From: Arthrobotrys musiformis
Taxonomy: Eukaryota; Ascomycota; Orbiliomycetes; Orbiliales; Orbiliaceae
Length of the DNA: 64,000 bases
NCBI GenBank assembly: GCA_036971715.1
Contig: JAVHJL010000012.1
Location: 558,001-622,000, forward strand
Direction: 5' to 3'
This document shows positions 25,785 to 35,164 of the stretch, piece after piece. The notes beneath the pieces are model-generated. The model did not search any database. It saw nothing but the letters and a program-made list of their open reading frames with translations, and was not told the origin of the DNA. The translations under genes and the position numbers were made by a program. Numbering within the stretch: position 1 is the stretch's first letter; each line of letters starts with the position of its first letter.

Positions 25785-26570
25785 ATGAGGTTGAAACCTT
25801 CTTTGCTTTACTCCCTCCTTTTGGGTTCGAGCGCCCTTGCTATCGCCGTTCCAGCCCAAGAAGGGGAAGAAGGCACCCTCTACTCCAACCCCGAGATCAG
25901 AGCCAGCGAGATCAATGGCTATCTCCACCCCAATGTCACCTATACCAGAGAGCACATAAACTGCGCCGAGGGAGTACCAATCCTCGCCGCAGACGGAACC
26001 ACAGCAATCGGATGTTTCTTCCAAAACCTCCCAGAAGATTTCAACAGAGCCATTAAAGCCATCGCAGCCAAAAGGAAGATCCCAGCTTTCAAAAAGGCGC
26101 CCGCCCTTGAGCCCAAGCAGATGCAAAAGAGATCAGGGACGTGGTATTACCGTAGCTACCATTGTTACGAATCAGGCGTGTACAGCCTTATCTACCCTGA
26201 CCTGCATTACACCAAGAATACGGTCTGCAAATCAATGAACGCACTCGCGGGTGGACGTATGAGATACGCTTCATGGACGATTTGGCGTATCGGGTCCGCC
26301 AGCGACATTATAAATATGTATTCTGTTGGAAACCTCAAGCAGATCAGACACGATTACGCATTTGAGTGTCTTCATGCCAGTGACGATTGGGTATTTAGCC
26401 AGTTCGACGGGGTTTGTACGATCATGATTCAGAAAATAATTGACGAGATCTGTGTGGGAGGTAGTAGGGCTGACAGTCGAGGAGGTACGATCGATGTTTA
26501 CAAGGACGGTTTCATAAATCGTCCTTATAGACTCAGAGTTGATCCTAATTTGATCGGTGGCGGTGGCTAA
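25785..26570 (+). CDS. Small secreted protein with a KEX2-like site (unknown family)
   Basis: Single-exon frame of 261 aa. It starts with a clear signal peptide (MRLKPSLLYSLLLGSSALAIAVPA), has one N-glycosylation sequon in the propeptide-like part (NVTY), and a Lys-Arg site (MQKRSG) near residue 117 followed by a cysteine-containing domain of about 140 aa (GTWYYRSYHCYESGVYS and a paired-cysteine tail). This layout, signal, propeptide, KR, then a Cys domain, is common in processed fungal secreted proteins. I do not recognise the mature domain. The frame is open from 25611, but the TATA box at 25641 and the signal peptide favour 25785. It sits among repeats. Confidence 0.75.
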   Translation: MRLKPSLLYSLLLGSSALAIAVPAQEGEEGTLYSNPEIRASEINGYLHPNVTYTREHINCAEGVPILAADGTTAIGCFFQNLPEDFNRAIKAIAAKRKIPAFKKAPALEPKQMQKRSGTWYYRSYHCYESGVYSLIYPDLHYTKNTVCKSMNALAGGRMRYASWTIWRIGSASDIINMYSVGNLKQIRHDYAFECLHASDDWVFSQFDGVCTIMIQKIIDEICVGGSRADSRGGTIDVYKDGFINRPYRLRVDPNLIGGGG

Positions 26571-26887
26571 GAGCATACGGGCGACAATGATCAACGGAGG
26601 ATATATATATACAACTCACAGTCTTTTCAGAGGACCCATATAGTATACCTTAGACGCTGGATTTGTTATTTATAAATGTATAATACATCGGGAAACCAGC
26701 GATGTATCACGAATATACCAAATTAAAGATTCAATTTGAACATTCAAAAACTGTGAAGAGTCAGCTTGAAACCCAGGTTGATTCTAGTGTTGGAATTGTT
26801 GTATTCCCATGTTCCGCCTCCGAGTCTTCCACCCCAAGCCTGCCACCCACCCCGCAGGGTGCTTACTGGCATTATGTTCTAATCGAA

Positions 26888-27855
26888 TCAGTCATTGAAG
26901 TTGTGGTTAGTACGGCCCCAAATACGGCATCCTTCCCAATTGTCTTCATTGCAGTTATCACCATTACCGCGGGCATCTTTTTGATAGGGGTTAGAGGCTT
27001 GAGAACAACTCCCAGTATTATTTCGATTACCAAATTGGTTATTTCCTCGACCTTGGTTGCGGCTGCGGTCATTCCGGTCATTCCGGGCCGAGAATGCATT
27101 TTTAGACCTGTTACAGCCCTGGTTAATATGCGTCTCAACCATAATCGATTCTCCGGCCAACTTGCCGTGGTTGGTGATACCCCTTTCAGCTTCTATTTTG
27201 GTCATGACATTCATGGAGGCCACTTCATATTGCCTATAGTGACCATTGAGGTGTATTCCCAAAAACCGATCATTCCACTGGTTGTTTCATATTTGGTCTT
27301 GAGCCTCGATAGATAATTTGACATCAATTCACGGTTTTTTCTGAGTTTGTCTATTATTTGCTTTTTGACGGTTAGTTCGAGGATGGCCTAAATGTCTGAG
27401 GGCTTATCTTCTTCTCTCATCAGGTGATTCTGTTGATTTTGGGGTATCGAATGCCATATTAGCGCGTTTTTATGACAGCCTTTCGACGGCTTAGGGTCTC
27501 TTCGCAGCTTCGTCGACATCTTCAGAGTCTTTCCTTGACTCCAGCAAGTGGCCCAACCCTTCTTAATCGAGCAATCCGTCGAGGGGTCGAACGGAGTTGT
27601 GCAAATGGTGGCAGACACCAGGCGCTCTAGGCTAGGGAAGTTTGGGGATTTCGGGTCTCCGTCGCTCATATTTTCGGTATCTCTGGCGGAAGATGATTTT
27701 GCCGGTGCCGGAGATAATGGCCGGTAGTGGGGACAATGGGGATATAATTGTTCTTCGGTGCCGTTTCCTGCGGCGGAAACAGACTTAATTTTCTGAGTTT
27801 TGGTTTCCAATGGGTGGAAGGAACTTGATGTTCTGCGCTTGTTCGTAGGCTTCAT
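26888..27855 (-). pseudogene. Broken gene of unknown family
   Basis: A 155-codon frame starts at 27855 and ends in TAG at 27388. The same frame stays open and protein-like for about 50 more codons (ILELTVKKQIIDKLRKNREL, then YLSRLKTKYETTSG), after which a shifted frame (27262-26888) carries an asparagine/arginine-rich segment (NQGRGNNQFGNRNNTGS). The parts may be one gene with a nonsense codon and a frame change, or a gene with introns that I cannot place. The composition of the last part is reminiscent of nucleic-acid-binding tails but there is no zinc knuckle. Function unknown. Confidence 0.35.
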
Positions 27856-27940
27856 CCTGAATTCAATTAAAAACTAAATAAAACTTGAACTCCGTGACTC
27901 ATTTCATAGCACTTTGCCAAATCAATTTATTTTATTTAGT

Positions 27941-28545
27941 ATGCCCGACTGTAAGTCGGGGACCAGCGTTACCTCCACAGTATTAACATAACCTTACTTA
28001 TTATAATAATATCATATACAAAAATAACGATACCCCGGTGGGGTACCGCCGCAAATTACTATTTTACGGCATTAATGTGCCTAGGGCAGGGCTCCTGCCT
28101 AGGCTCCTAGGTCCCTACCTACCTGCCTACCTACCTACCTGCCTACCTACCTACCAGCCTACCTACCAGCCTACCTACCTACCTATCAGCCTAGCCGCAT
28201 AGGTTCCGGCGCAGGTTCCGGCGCAGGTTCTGCCCTACCTACCAGCCTGCCTACCTACCAGCCTGCCTGCCTACTAGCCTGCCTACCTACCTACCGGCCT
28301 GCTTACCAGCGCAGATTCCGGCGTAGGTTCCGGCGTAGGTTCTGGCGTAGGTAGGCTGGCAGGTAGGCAGGTAGGCAGGTAGGCAGGCAGGCTGGTAGGT
28401 AGGCAGGCTGGTAGGTAGGGCAGAACCTGCGCCGGAACCTGCGCTGGTAGGCAGGCAGGTGGGCAGGTGGGCCTTATTTTATTTTATTTTATTTTATTTT
28501 ATTTTATTTTATCGTTTTAATAATAATAAGGGCAGTCGGGTTTAA
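27941..28545 (+). mobile_element. CCTACC/GGTAGG-array element, copy 2
   Basis: Begins with the hairpin CCCGACTGTAAGTCGGG (27944-27960), then GGGACCAGCGTTACC, ATTAACATAACCTTACTT and GATACCCCGGTGGGGTACC. A CCTACC/CCTGCC array in one orientation (28110-28310) turns at about 28315-28350 into the opposite orientation (GGTAGG/GGCAGG, up to 28470), giving an internal inverted repeat. A (TTTTA)n run follows, then CAGTCGGG at 28533, which is complementary to the start (TGCCCGACTG). Non-coding; probably a MITE-like fold-back element. Confidence 0.65.
28472..28513 (+). repeat. (TTTTA)n microsatellite
   Basis: About eight pentanucleotide ATTTT units in a row inside the array element. Confidence 0.9.
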
Positions 28546-28563
28546 GTACAGCGCCGGCGCTGT
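28546..28563. repeat. Perfect 18-bp GC palindrome
   Basis: TACAGCGCCGGCGCTGTA reads the same on both strands. It lies inside CAGTCGGGTTTAAG...AATCTAGTT, a module that recurs in reverse orientation at 57478-57532 in slightly different form. Confidence 0.8.
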
Positions 28564-28565
28564 AA

Positions 28566-28790
28566 TCTAGTTTTATTCTTTTATTACTACTATTTTATTA
28601 TTTTATTATTTTATTATTTTATTATTTTATTACTTTATTATTTTATTATTTTATTATTTTATTATTTTATTATTTTATTGTTTTATTATTTTATTATTTT
28701 ATTATTTTATTATTTTATTATTTTATTATTTTATTATTTTATTATTTTATTATTTTATTATTTTATTATTTTATTATGTTATTGTTTATT
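28566..28790 (+). repeat. (ATTATTTT)n minisatellite
   Basis: About 25 units of an 8-bp ATTATTTT motif with a few variants (ACTTTATT, ATTGTTTT). It ends about 50 bases before the F-box gene start. Confidence 0.9.
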
Positions 28791-28842
28791 TCATTGTTTT
28801 GTTCCGGGTGGTTGCGAACGAAGGCCCTAAATTATAAAACGA

Positions 28843-29613
28843 ATGACTACTCCTATATGGAGCGGATGGCGTATATGCCTAGCAATTATGTCACTCGGCC
28901 CACATACACTAAGTGGTTCATTTACATCTCTCCCGCTGGAGGTTTTACTTTCCGTTTTACATTACCTCAATCTCAACGATATCTACGCTCTTACACTGGT
29001 CGATCGGTATTTAAGAAGCCATATCATGGGCTATACGTCCACTGGCATCAATAGCCTTATTTTGGCCGCAGCTAAGAAGACATCACGCACATTATTCAAG
29101 GTTTTGAATCCGCCACTTCCAATCTACCCAAGCGCTATCTGGAATTGGGCTTTAAACTTTCTTAGAAATCGGCATATAATTGGCAAACTAAAAAGAATAT
29201 TTAATATTCCACGTCATCGGCGCCGTCGATTTTATCGCCAGTGGGGAACATGTTTCCTCTTGGCAAAGGGAAATTTTTCGTCGCGTCGTGATTTTTCTTC
29301 AAAGATTAAAGGACTAACGGGCGTTCAAGCCATGCGCCTGTTATCTCTTGTTGTAAGCTGCGATATGGTTTTAGCAGCCAAATATCCAGATTACCCGGCA
29401 TTGTCAACAACAATGTTAGTGGATACATTCTATGGCAAAGGTATCTCTTCCTGGAGCTGCCTTCTCCGAAACAAATTTCCACCAAAAATATTTGAAACCA
29501 AGGAGGATGCCGATCTTACCTTTGGGTTTGGCCATCTCGTTGTGATATTTCAAGCCCTCTTTGGAGAAGAAACATTCCAAGTCATATTCAACCGGTACGT
29601 AAATAGTAGATAG
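28843..29613 (+). CDS. F-box-like protein
   Basis: Single-exon frame of 256 aa. Residues about 27-60 (FTSLPLEVLLSVLHYLNLND, then YALTLVDRYLRS) fit the F-box motif, which binds Skp1 in SCF ubiquitin ligases. The rest is an uncharacterised helical region with an Arg-rich patch (RHRRRRFYRQWG). Many fungal genomes hold large lineage-specific families of this kind. The gene sits directly downstream of a large minisatellite and upstream of a repeat copy, so its promoter is repeat-derived. Confidence 0.7.
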   Translation: MTTPIWSGWRICLAIMSLGPHTLSGSFTSLPLEVLLSVLHYLNLNDIYALTLVDRYLRSHIMGYTSTGINSLILAAAKKTSRTLFKVLNPPLPIYPSAIWNWALNFLRNRHIIGKLKRIFNIPRHRRRRFYRQWGTCFLLAKGNFSSRRDFSSKIKGLTGVQAMRLLSLVVSCDMVLAAKYPDYPALSTTMLVDTFYGKGISSWSCLLRNKFPPKIFETKEDADLTFGFGHLVVIFQALFGEETFQVIFNRYVNSR

Positions 29614-29654
29614 TTCCCGACGGATATACTTGTAATCGTGAGCCCAAAGAACAA

Positions 29655-29812
29655 AACTATTTAAGATATTCAAAAATAAGACATTCAAAAATAATTCAAA
29701 AATAGTAATTTTTTATAGAGCTATTATTAAACAGTCCATTTTGGGCTGTCTGTGCGGTCAAAAGCCCGTCAAGAACCCAGAATCGGGCCCAATGTCATGC
29801 CCTAATCCTAAA
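29655..29812 (+). mobile_element. ~235-bp ACATTGGGCT-type element, right part
   Basis: Has ATTCAAAAATAATTCAAAAA, TAGAGCTATTATTAA, GGGCTGTCTGTGCGGTC, and CGGGCCCAATGTCATGCCCT at its right end. The left half of the family consensus is missing. Confidence 0.65.
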
Positions 29813-30221
29813 TTTACGGATCATCCAAAACAGCCTCCCAAAAAATACTCACAGGGGGGCGGCACAGAAGGGAATACTATCCCGCAATAACAAAGAATGT
29901 GATGTTATAAAAACCGCCGATAAAATTTATCATAAATCCATGTAGCTCGGGTTTTAGTAATAATACTGATCAATTTCGGATCGATTTCCCAAACCTCCTC
30001 TTTCGGACTCAAGACGGAGATTTTTATAGTGAAGGGGATGATAATAAGGGTGAAGAATGTTCCCGCTGTCATTAGCATTATGTTTTTTAGCCGGATTTTT
30101 GGTGACTTCGGTGCCGTTACCGGCACAGAGAGCTTTTCGGGAAGCGGCATATGCATCGTGAAGGTCGTCGACAACTTGAACATAGTAAAACCAATATTGA
30201 CAAATTTGAGGTTGATAGTTA

Positions 30222-30284
30222 ATATATTATATCATTATATTTATTTTTATTTTTTAAATTTTTTTTATACTATATTATTAAGTA
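30222..30284 (+). repeat. AT-rich sequence shared with 45840-45900
   Basis: About 60 bases (ATATATTATATCATTATATT onward, through a long T-rich run to ATACTATATTATTA) recur almost unchanged at 45840-45900. Here the match stops abruptly at 30284, just upstream of the retrotransposon. Confidence 0.6.
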
Positions 30285-30446
30285 GACCTACAGCTCCAGG
30301 CCTATAGCCTCAGAGATAATTATCTACATGACCTACATACATACCATCTATAAGCTTCATATACGTATGGCTACGCAGATACACACTCACACGTTATCAG
30401 CACCAGCTTGCTCCTCGAACAGCATACTACAAACCCCTACACCAAC

Positions 30447-33400
30447 ATGTCGTGGTCTGATGTCAAGCGCCTCGAGGCTGATGGCTCTAACTACTATGCA
30501 TGGCTCGAGGGCATCAAGGATTACCTTGGTACCCAGAATAAGTGTGGTTACGTACTGGGTGCCTCCATTAGGGGTATGGGCCCTCCGAAACCTGAGTCGG
30601 ACCTTCAGTCCCTGACGGCACTGGATAAGTGGCTACTTGCCAACAACACAGCCGCATGGTGCATCAGGTCCTCAGTACATGACGCCATACAACCCCTTCT
30701 ACACGGCCTAGAGCCCTATAAGATGCTCGAAGCCCTCAGAACCAGGTTCCAGCCTGACAGTCAATCTCTAGTAAACGTACTTGAAAACAAGTTACGCATA
30801 CTCACATTAAGGCCTAATGGCAGTGCCTATGCCCTAGTATTGGACTACTTCGAACGCGTTAATAACGTACAGAAGGAACGTCGTGCCGCGGCTGAGGGGG
30901 GTTTCGATGATAACCTCTTGGTCACTACGGCCCTAGGAGCACTATTGGGACCAGCCAATGACCTCAGAACCTTTTACTCACGTCTATTCATAAGCAGCAC
31001 CTTCGAGGACCTCAAACGGTACACCTATGGCCACCTAAAGGACTACATGCTCAGAACCCTCATAGTAGAGCGGAATGCTGTAGAATCCCGGCAGGCTATC
31101 AAACGGAAGGGTAACCGTACAGGCAGTACTGGTAATAACAGTGGGGGATCCTCGGAGACAGTTGTGAATGCAGCCTATTCAGGCCAGCATAGTAACAAGA
31201 GAAAGACGGGTACCAATCAGTCGGGTGACCAAGATTCCAAGCGTCAGCGTATAGATCAGAACGCATCCTCCCAAGACCCATCAGGCAGTTCCGGCAGAAG
31301 GCCTAGGCAGGTATATCCTCCTTGCCCTAAGTGTAAGCGAACGAACCATAGCGTGGAGAAATGTAGGGATGAGGAGTTTAGACGTATGGCCGCTGAGAGA
31401 GCCGCAGCCAAGAAGGCTAGCGGTAATACTGGCAATAAAGAGGGTTCCCAAGGGAAACCAACTCTTCACACCTATCCTGATAGTTCCGATCCCCTTGTAG
31501 GCGTGGGCGTGTTCAGGGCTACAGTTACCCGGTCATGCATAACTCGTATAACTGGTTCGATACATGCATCACCAGCACTGGCAAAATGGTATATAGACTC
31601 TGGAGCTAGTGACTGGATCTGTAATGACCGAACTCAGTACACATCTAAATCCTATAGGACCTTCGATATTCCTCGCATCATCAGCCTCGGTGATGACTCT
31701 CAAGTGGATGCATTAGGGCGTGGGACTATCATGATTGAGACCCCTACGTGCTATCTGGAAGTTCATAACGTCTTATACGCTCCTAATATGGCCATCAACC
31801 TATGCTCGGTAGACAGGCTAATGGAAAGAGACATAGGCGTACATTTCCTACCACGCAGGAAAGTTATCAGAGAAAAGGAGGGATTCGTAGTAGCCGAACC
31901 AGCATGGGATTCCTCAGTAAACCTGTATGTCCTTCAGAGTATGAATCATATCGCTCCAACGGCTACCGCGACCCCACAATCGTCAGTTGAGGAGTTCATC
32001 GTACTGGCGACAAGGACTACGAACGAGAGAGAGGTACCTACGGAGACCAATGAGCTCATACGGTGGCACAGGAAACTGGGTCACTGTGGATGGAGGCTCA
32101 CTCGTAGGATTATGGCTCAAGAGGGGGTGAAACTCGATCCCTCCTGGAAGGATCCGATATGTGAGCCATGCCTACTCGGGAAACAAACTATACATCGAAA
32201 TCTGGAACCCACCAACGACAGAAAGGAACACCCTCTGGAGCGCATTCACATCGACGTAATGGGGCCATTCCGTTCAGCATCCTTGCATAAACGCCACGTC
32301 GATACGACGAATCAGACTATGGCTGACGCGAAGTACATGCTAGAAATAGTAGACGACGCTACAGCTATGAAGTTTGTACGATTCTTCCCAAGCAGAACAG
32401 TCTTCAGGGACTACTTCATACAGTTCGTAACCGCAATGGAGGGTACCGTAGATCCCACAAGACGTGTCAAATCAGTACGACTAGATAACGCCAAGGAGTT
32501 CCTAGCAGAGGATATAAGGACTTTCTGTACAACGTACGGTATAGAAATAGAACCGTCCGCTCCATACGCTCATGAGCAGAATGGAATGGCAGAAAGGACT
32601 ATACGCCTTTTGAGGAAACTCGCAGGAACCATGCTCATAGAATCTGGCTTACCCGAAGTATTTTGGGCCGAAGCAATAAGGACAGCTGCCTTCATAAGCA
32701 ATAGGCTGTATACCAGCAGGCGTACCGGGAAATCAGGGTCACAAGCTCTGGCACCTTATGAACTCTTCTATAAGAGGAAACCAGGCTACTCAAGATTACA
32801 CCCATTCGGTTGCCTCGCGTATGTTCATATCCCTAAAGAGCAGCGTAGAAAGGAACTGGGAGGGCATAGAGCCTGGAAGGGTATCTTCCTAGGATATACT
32901 GCCACTGAGAAACAGTATCGGATTTGGAACCCTATCAAGAAAGTGATATCCATCATAAGAGACGTCACCTTCGTGGATTCGTTCATGCTAGCGAGAGACG
33001 ACTTCAGAGCCTACTTTCCTGATAGGAAGTATTGGAGGAAGCCTAACTCAGATACCAACATCTTACTTGAGGTACTGAAGGATCCTAAGGACTTACAGAC
33101 CGTGAGGGATCTAGAGGAACGGCAACCGAAGAAATCACCTACTGGAAATGAAGGTATAGCCGAAAAGGGAGTCACCAAGCAGCCCTCGCAGCAGCAGATA
33201 AACCAATTGGAACCCAGAGATGATAGTCCCCCACCCTTCATGGTGTTGATCACTCCACCACAGAAGGTTATACAACTCCAAGAGATCGCCAACGAAACAG
33301 TACCGGTGATTCCAACTACTGAACCCTCTGAAGAAGAACCCTCAAATTCACCTATCCCTTCTGTAAGAAGAAGTAAACGATTAAGAAGGATACACTCTGC

Positions 33401-34718
33401 CAGGGCAGCCATAACCCGCACGATGGTACGCAATGGGGGGTTACCTGATCTTTGGGTATGCTCCGCCTTAGCGAAAGGCTCATCATTCACTGTACCCTCA
33501 TCCTTCAAAGAAGCCATGGCCTCACCTGAGGGGTCACTATGGCAGGAAGCAGTGAACAGAGAACTATCAGCTCAGGAGCAGAATGGATCCTGGATAGAAG
33601 TGACCGAATTGCCATACAAGACTAAACCCATGGGCAATCGGTGGGTATTCACCAAGAAGGAAGGAGGTGGAAACACGGTATTGCATAAGGGCGGATTAGT
33701 CATAAAGGGGTACGAACAACGCTATGGGATTCACTTCACCGAAACCTACGCACCCGTGGTGAACCTGCGGACAGTGAGGGTTCTACTGGCCCTAGCGGCT
33801 ACCCTTGATTGGGAGATACACCAAATGGACGTCAAGACCGCCTTCCTTAACGCCACACTACCTGAGGCCGAACGAACGTACATGAAATTACCAGAAGGGT
33901 ACAAGCCTAAGAGTAACGATGTAGTGGCCTTACTACTACTGAAATCACTATACGGCCTCAAACAGGCCCCATACTTATGGAACGAGGATCTCAATGCGAC
34001 CATCATGGCCAGCGACTTTCCGTTTCTGATGGAGCGTTCACCCGTTGACGAGTGCCTGTATATGGGTGACGGTGTAATATTGGTTACCTACGTTGATGAC
34101 CTACTAATCTTCGCCTCATGCCTGCAGAAGGTACAGAAGGTGAAGGATGCCCTAATGAAGAAGTACGAGATGAAGGACCTGCAGGAAGCGAAGAAGTTCC
34201 TAGGACTACGCATCAAGCGTGACCGGGCACGCCGAATCCTACGTATCGATCAGGAAGACTACTGCAAAGCCATTCTAGAACGTTTTGGTATGCTTACGTC
34301 TAAACCTAGAAGCACACCCATGGATCCAGGCATGAGACTATCGAAGGGTGAGAGCTCTGAGATTCTCAATGCGGAGAATGCCCACATCTACAAAAGCTTG
34401 CTAGGCAGCCTAATGTATGCTGTACAAGGTAGTAGACCAGACATGGCATTTACCGTATGCAAATTGGGCCAGTACGCTCATGAACCGCATGACGAACATT
34501 GGAATGCCATGATCTGGGCCTACCAGTACCTAGCAGGAACATATAAGGCCAGTCTTGAATATGGTGGTGAAGAAGTATCGTCGAAAGGCGTACTGATGGG
34601 CTTAACAGGCTACAGTGATGCAGACTGGGCTGAATGCTATGGTTCTGAAGAGATAGCTCGAAAATCTACTAGTGGATATCTATACACTAAGTGGAGCCGC
34701 AGTCTCGTGGTCGAGTAA
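30447..34718 (+). CDS. Ty1/copia Gag-Pol polyprotein, frameshifted near its end
   Basis: First ATG at 30447 (about 1,423 codons). Domains in order: Gag (WSDVKRLEADGSNYYAWLEG, copia/UBN2-like); a zinc knuckle CPKCKRTNHSVEKC (CX2CX4HX4C) near residue 300; a protease with DSGASDW near 390; the integrase zinc region (HRKLGHCGW ... CEPC), then the integrase core with HIDVMGPF, VRLDNAKEF and HEQNGMAERTIRLL; a reverse transcriptase with NRWVFTKKEGG, MDVKTAFLNA and VTYVDDLLIF; and RNase H starting GYSDADWAE. The frame stops at 34718, but RNase H continues in another frame at 34672-35097 (SGAAVSWSSKLQNTVAKSST, and so on). An indel near 34685-34695 therefore splits RNase H, so this copy is probably not autonomous. 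The rest of the 4.3-kb frame has no other stop, which suggests recent insertion. Confidence 0.93.
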   Translation: MSWSDVKRLEADGSNYYAWLEGIKDYLGTQNKCGYVLGASIRGMGPPKPESDLQSLTALDKWLLANNTAAWCIRSSVHDAIQPLLHGLEPYKMLEALRTRFQPDSQSLVNVLENKLRILTLRPNGSAYALVLDYFERVNNVQKERRAAAEGGFDDNLLVTTALGALLGPANDLRTFYSRLFISSTFEDLKRYTYGHLKDYMLRTLIVERNAVESRQAIKRKGNRTGSTGNNSGGSSETVVNAAYSGQHSNKRKTGTNQSGDQDSKRQRIDQNASSQDPSGSSGRRPRQVYPPCPKCKRTNHSVEKCRDEEFRRMAAERAAAKKASGNTGNKEGSQGKPTLHTYPDSSDPLVGVGVFRATVTRSCITRITGSIHASPALAKWYIDSGASDWICNDRTQYTSKSYRTFDIPRIISLGDDSQVDALGRGTIMIETPTCYLEVHNVLYAPNMAINLCSVDRLMERDIGVHFLPRRKVIREKEGFVVAEPAWDSSVNLYVLQSMNHIAPTATATPQSSVEEFIVLATRTTNEREVPTETNELIRWHRKLGHCGWRLTRRIMAQEGVKLDPSWKDPICEPCLLGKQTIHRNLEPTNDRKEHPLERIHIDVMGPFRSASLHKRHVDTTNQTMADAKYMLEIVDDATAMKFVRFFPSRTVFRDYFIQFVTAMEGTVDPTRRVKSVRLDNAKEFLAEDIRTFCTTYGIEIEPSAPYAHEQNGMAERTIRLLRKLAGTMLIESGLPEVFWAEAIRTAAFISNRLYTSRRTGKSGSQALAPYELFYKRKPGYSRLHPFGCLAYVHIPKEQRRKELGGHRAWKGIFLGYTATEKQYRIWNPIKKVISIIRDVTFVDSFMLARDDFRAYFPDRKYWRKPNSDTNILLEVLKDPKDLQTVRDLEERQPKKSPTGNEGIAEKGVTKQPSQQQINQLEPRDDSPPPFMVLITPPQKVIQLQEIANETVPVIPTTEPSEEEPSNSPIPSVRRSKRLRRIHSARAAITRTMVRNGGLPDLWVCSALAKGSSFTVPSSFKEAMASPEGSLWQEAVNRELSAQEQNGSWIEVTELPYKTKPMGNRWVFTKKEGGGNTVLHKGGLVIKGYEQRYGIHFTETYAPVVNLRTVRVLLALAATLDWEIHQMDVKTAFLNATLPEAERTYMKLPEGYKPKSNDVVALLLLKSLYGLKQAPYLWNEDLNATIMASDFPFLMERSPVDECLYMGDGVILVTYVDDLLIFASCLQKVQKVKDALMKKYEMKDLQEAKKFLGLRIKRDRARRILRIDQEDYCKAILERFGMLTSKPRSTPMDPGMRLSKGESSEILNAENAHIYKSLLGSLMYAVQGSRPDMAFTVCKLGQYAHEPHDEHWNAMIWAYQYLAGTYKASLEYGGEEVSSKGVLMGLTGYSDADWAECYGSEEIARKSTSGYLYTKWSRSLVVE

Positions 34719-35097
34719 GCTCCAGAACACTGTGGCCAAATCGTCTACAGAAGCAGAAGTCATAGCCTCAAATCACGCGGGCACTGAGGGGGTATGGTTG
34801 CGAAAGCTACTATCCTACTTAGGCCCTACATGCCTAGGCACCTTAACAGGGCCTACAATTCTCTATATGGATAACCTGAGTGCAATTACCATTAATACGA
34901 CAGGAGGTAGTCAGCAGCGTACCAGGCACTATGACATAGCATACTTCTGGATTAGGGATAAGGTTAGAGACGGAACGTTCAAGTTGGAGTATATGGATAC
35001 AAACAGGCTGGCATCCGATATTTGTAATAAGGCTCTGCCAAAGCCTAAGGCTGAGGTCCATACCAAGACTTTAGGCCTAGTTTTCACGAATCATTAA
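34690..35097 (+). pseudogene. C-terminal RNase H fragment of the copia element (shifted frame)
   Basis: Continues the RNase H of the polyprotein in a different frame: SGAAVSWSSKLQN, SSTEAEVIASNHAGTEGVWL, DNLSAITI and TRHYDIAYFWIRDKV, ending at 35097. Ribosomes reading the main frame would not reach it. Confidence 0.85.
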
Positions 35098-35164
35098 GTT
35101 TCCTTACCCGTCTTATTTAGTATTAATGGAATGAAGCTATGACTGAAAACAAAGAGCCTATACG

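Larger units (their letters stand above)
30393..35097 (+). mobile_element. Ty1/copia retrotransposon internal region
   Basis: Spans a possible primer-binding-site-like sequence (TTATCAGCACCAGC, 30394-30407), the gag-pol frame and the displaced end of RNase H. Direct long terminal repeats flanking it were not found: the sequence at 30285-30392 does not recur after 35097. The LTRs may be truncated or replaced. Confidence 0.8.

Noticed and set aside
26702..27316. 204-codon plus-strand frame with many Ile/Val residues
   Set aside because: Opposite strand of a segment whose minus-strand frames look more protein-like; no membrane-protein pattern that holds along the length.
30285..30392. Possible 5' LTR of the copia element
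   Set aside because: No matching copy found downstream of the element, so it cannot be called an LTR from this window.
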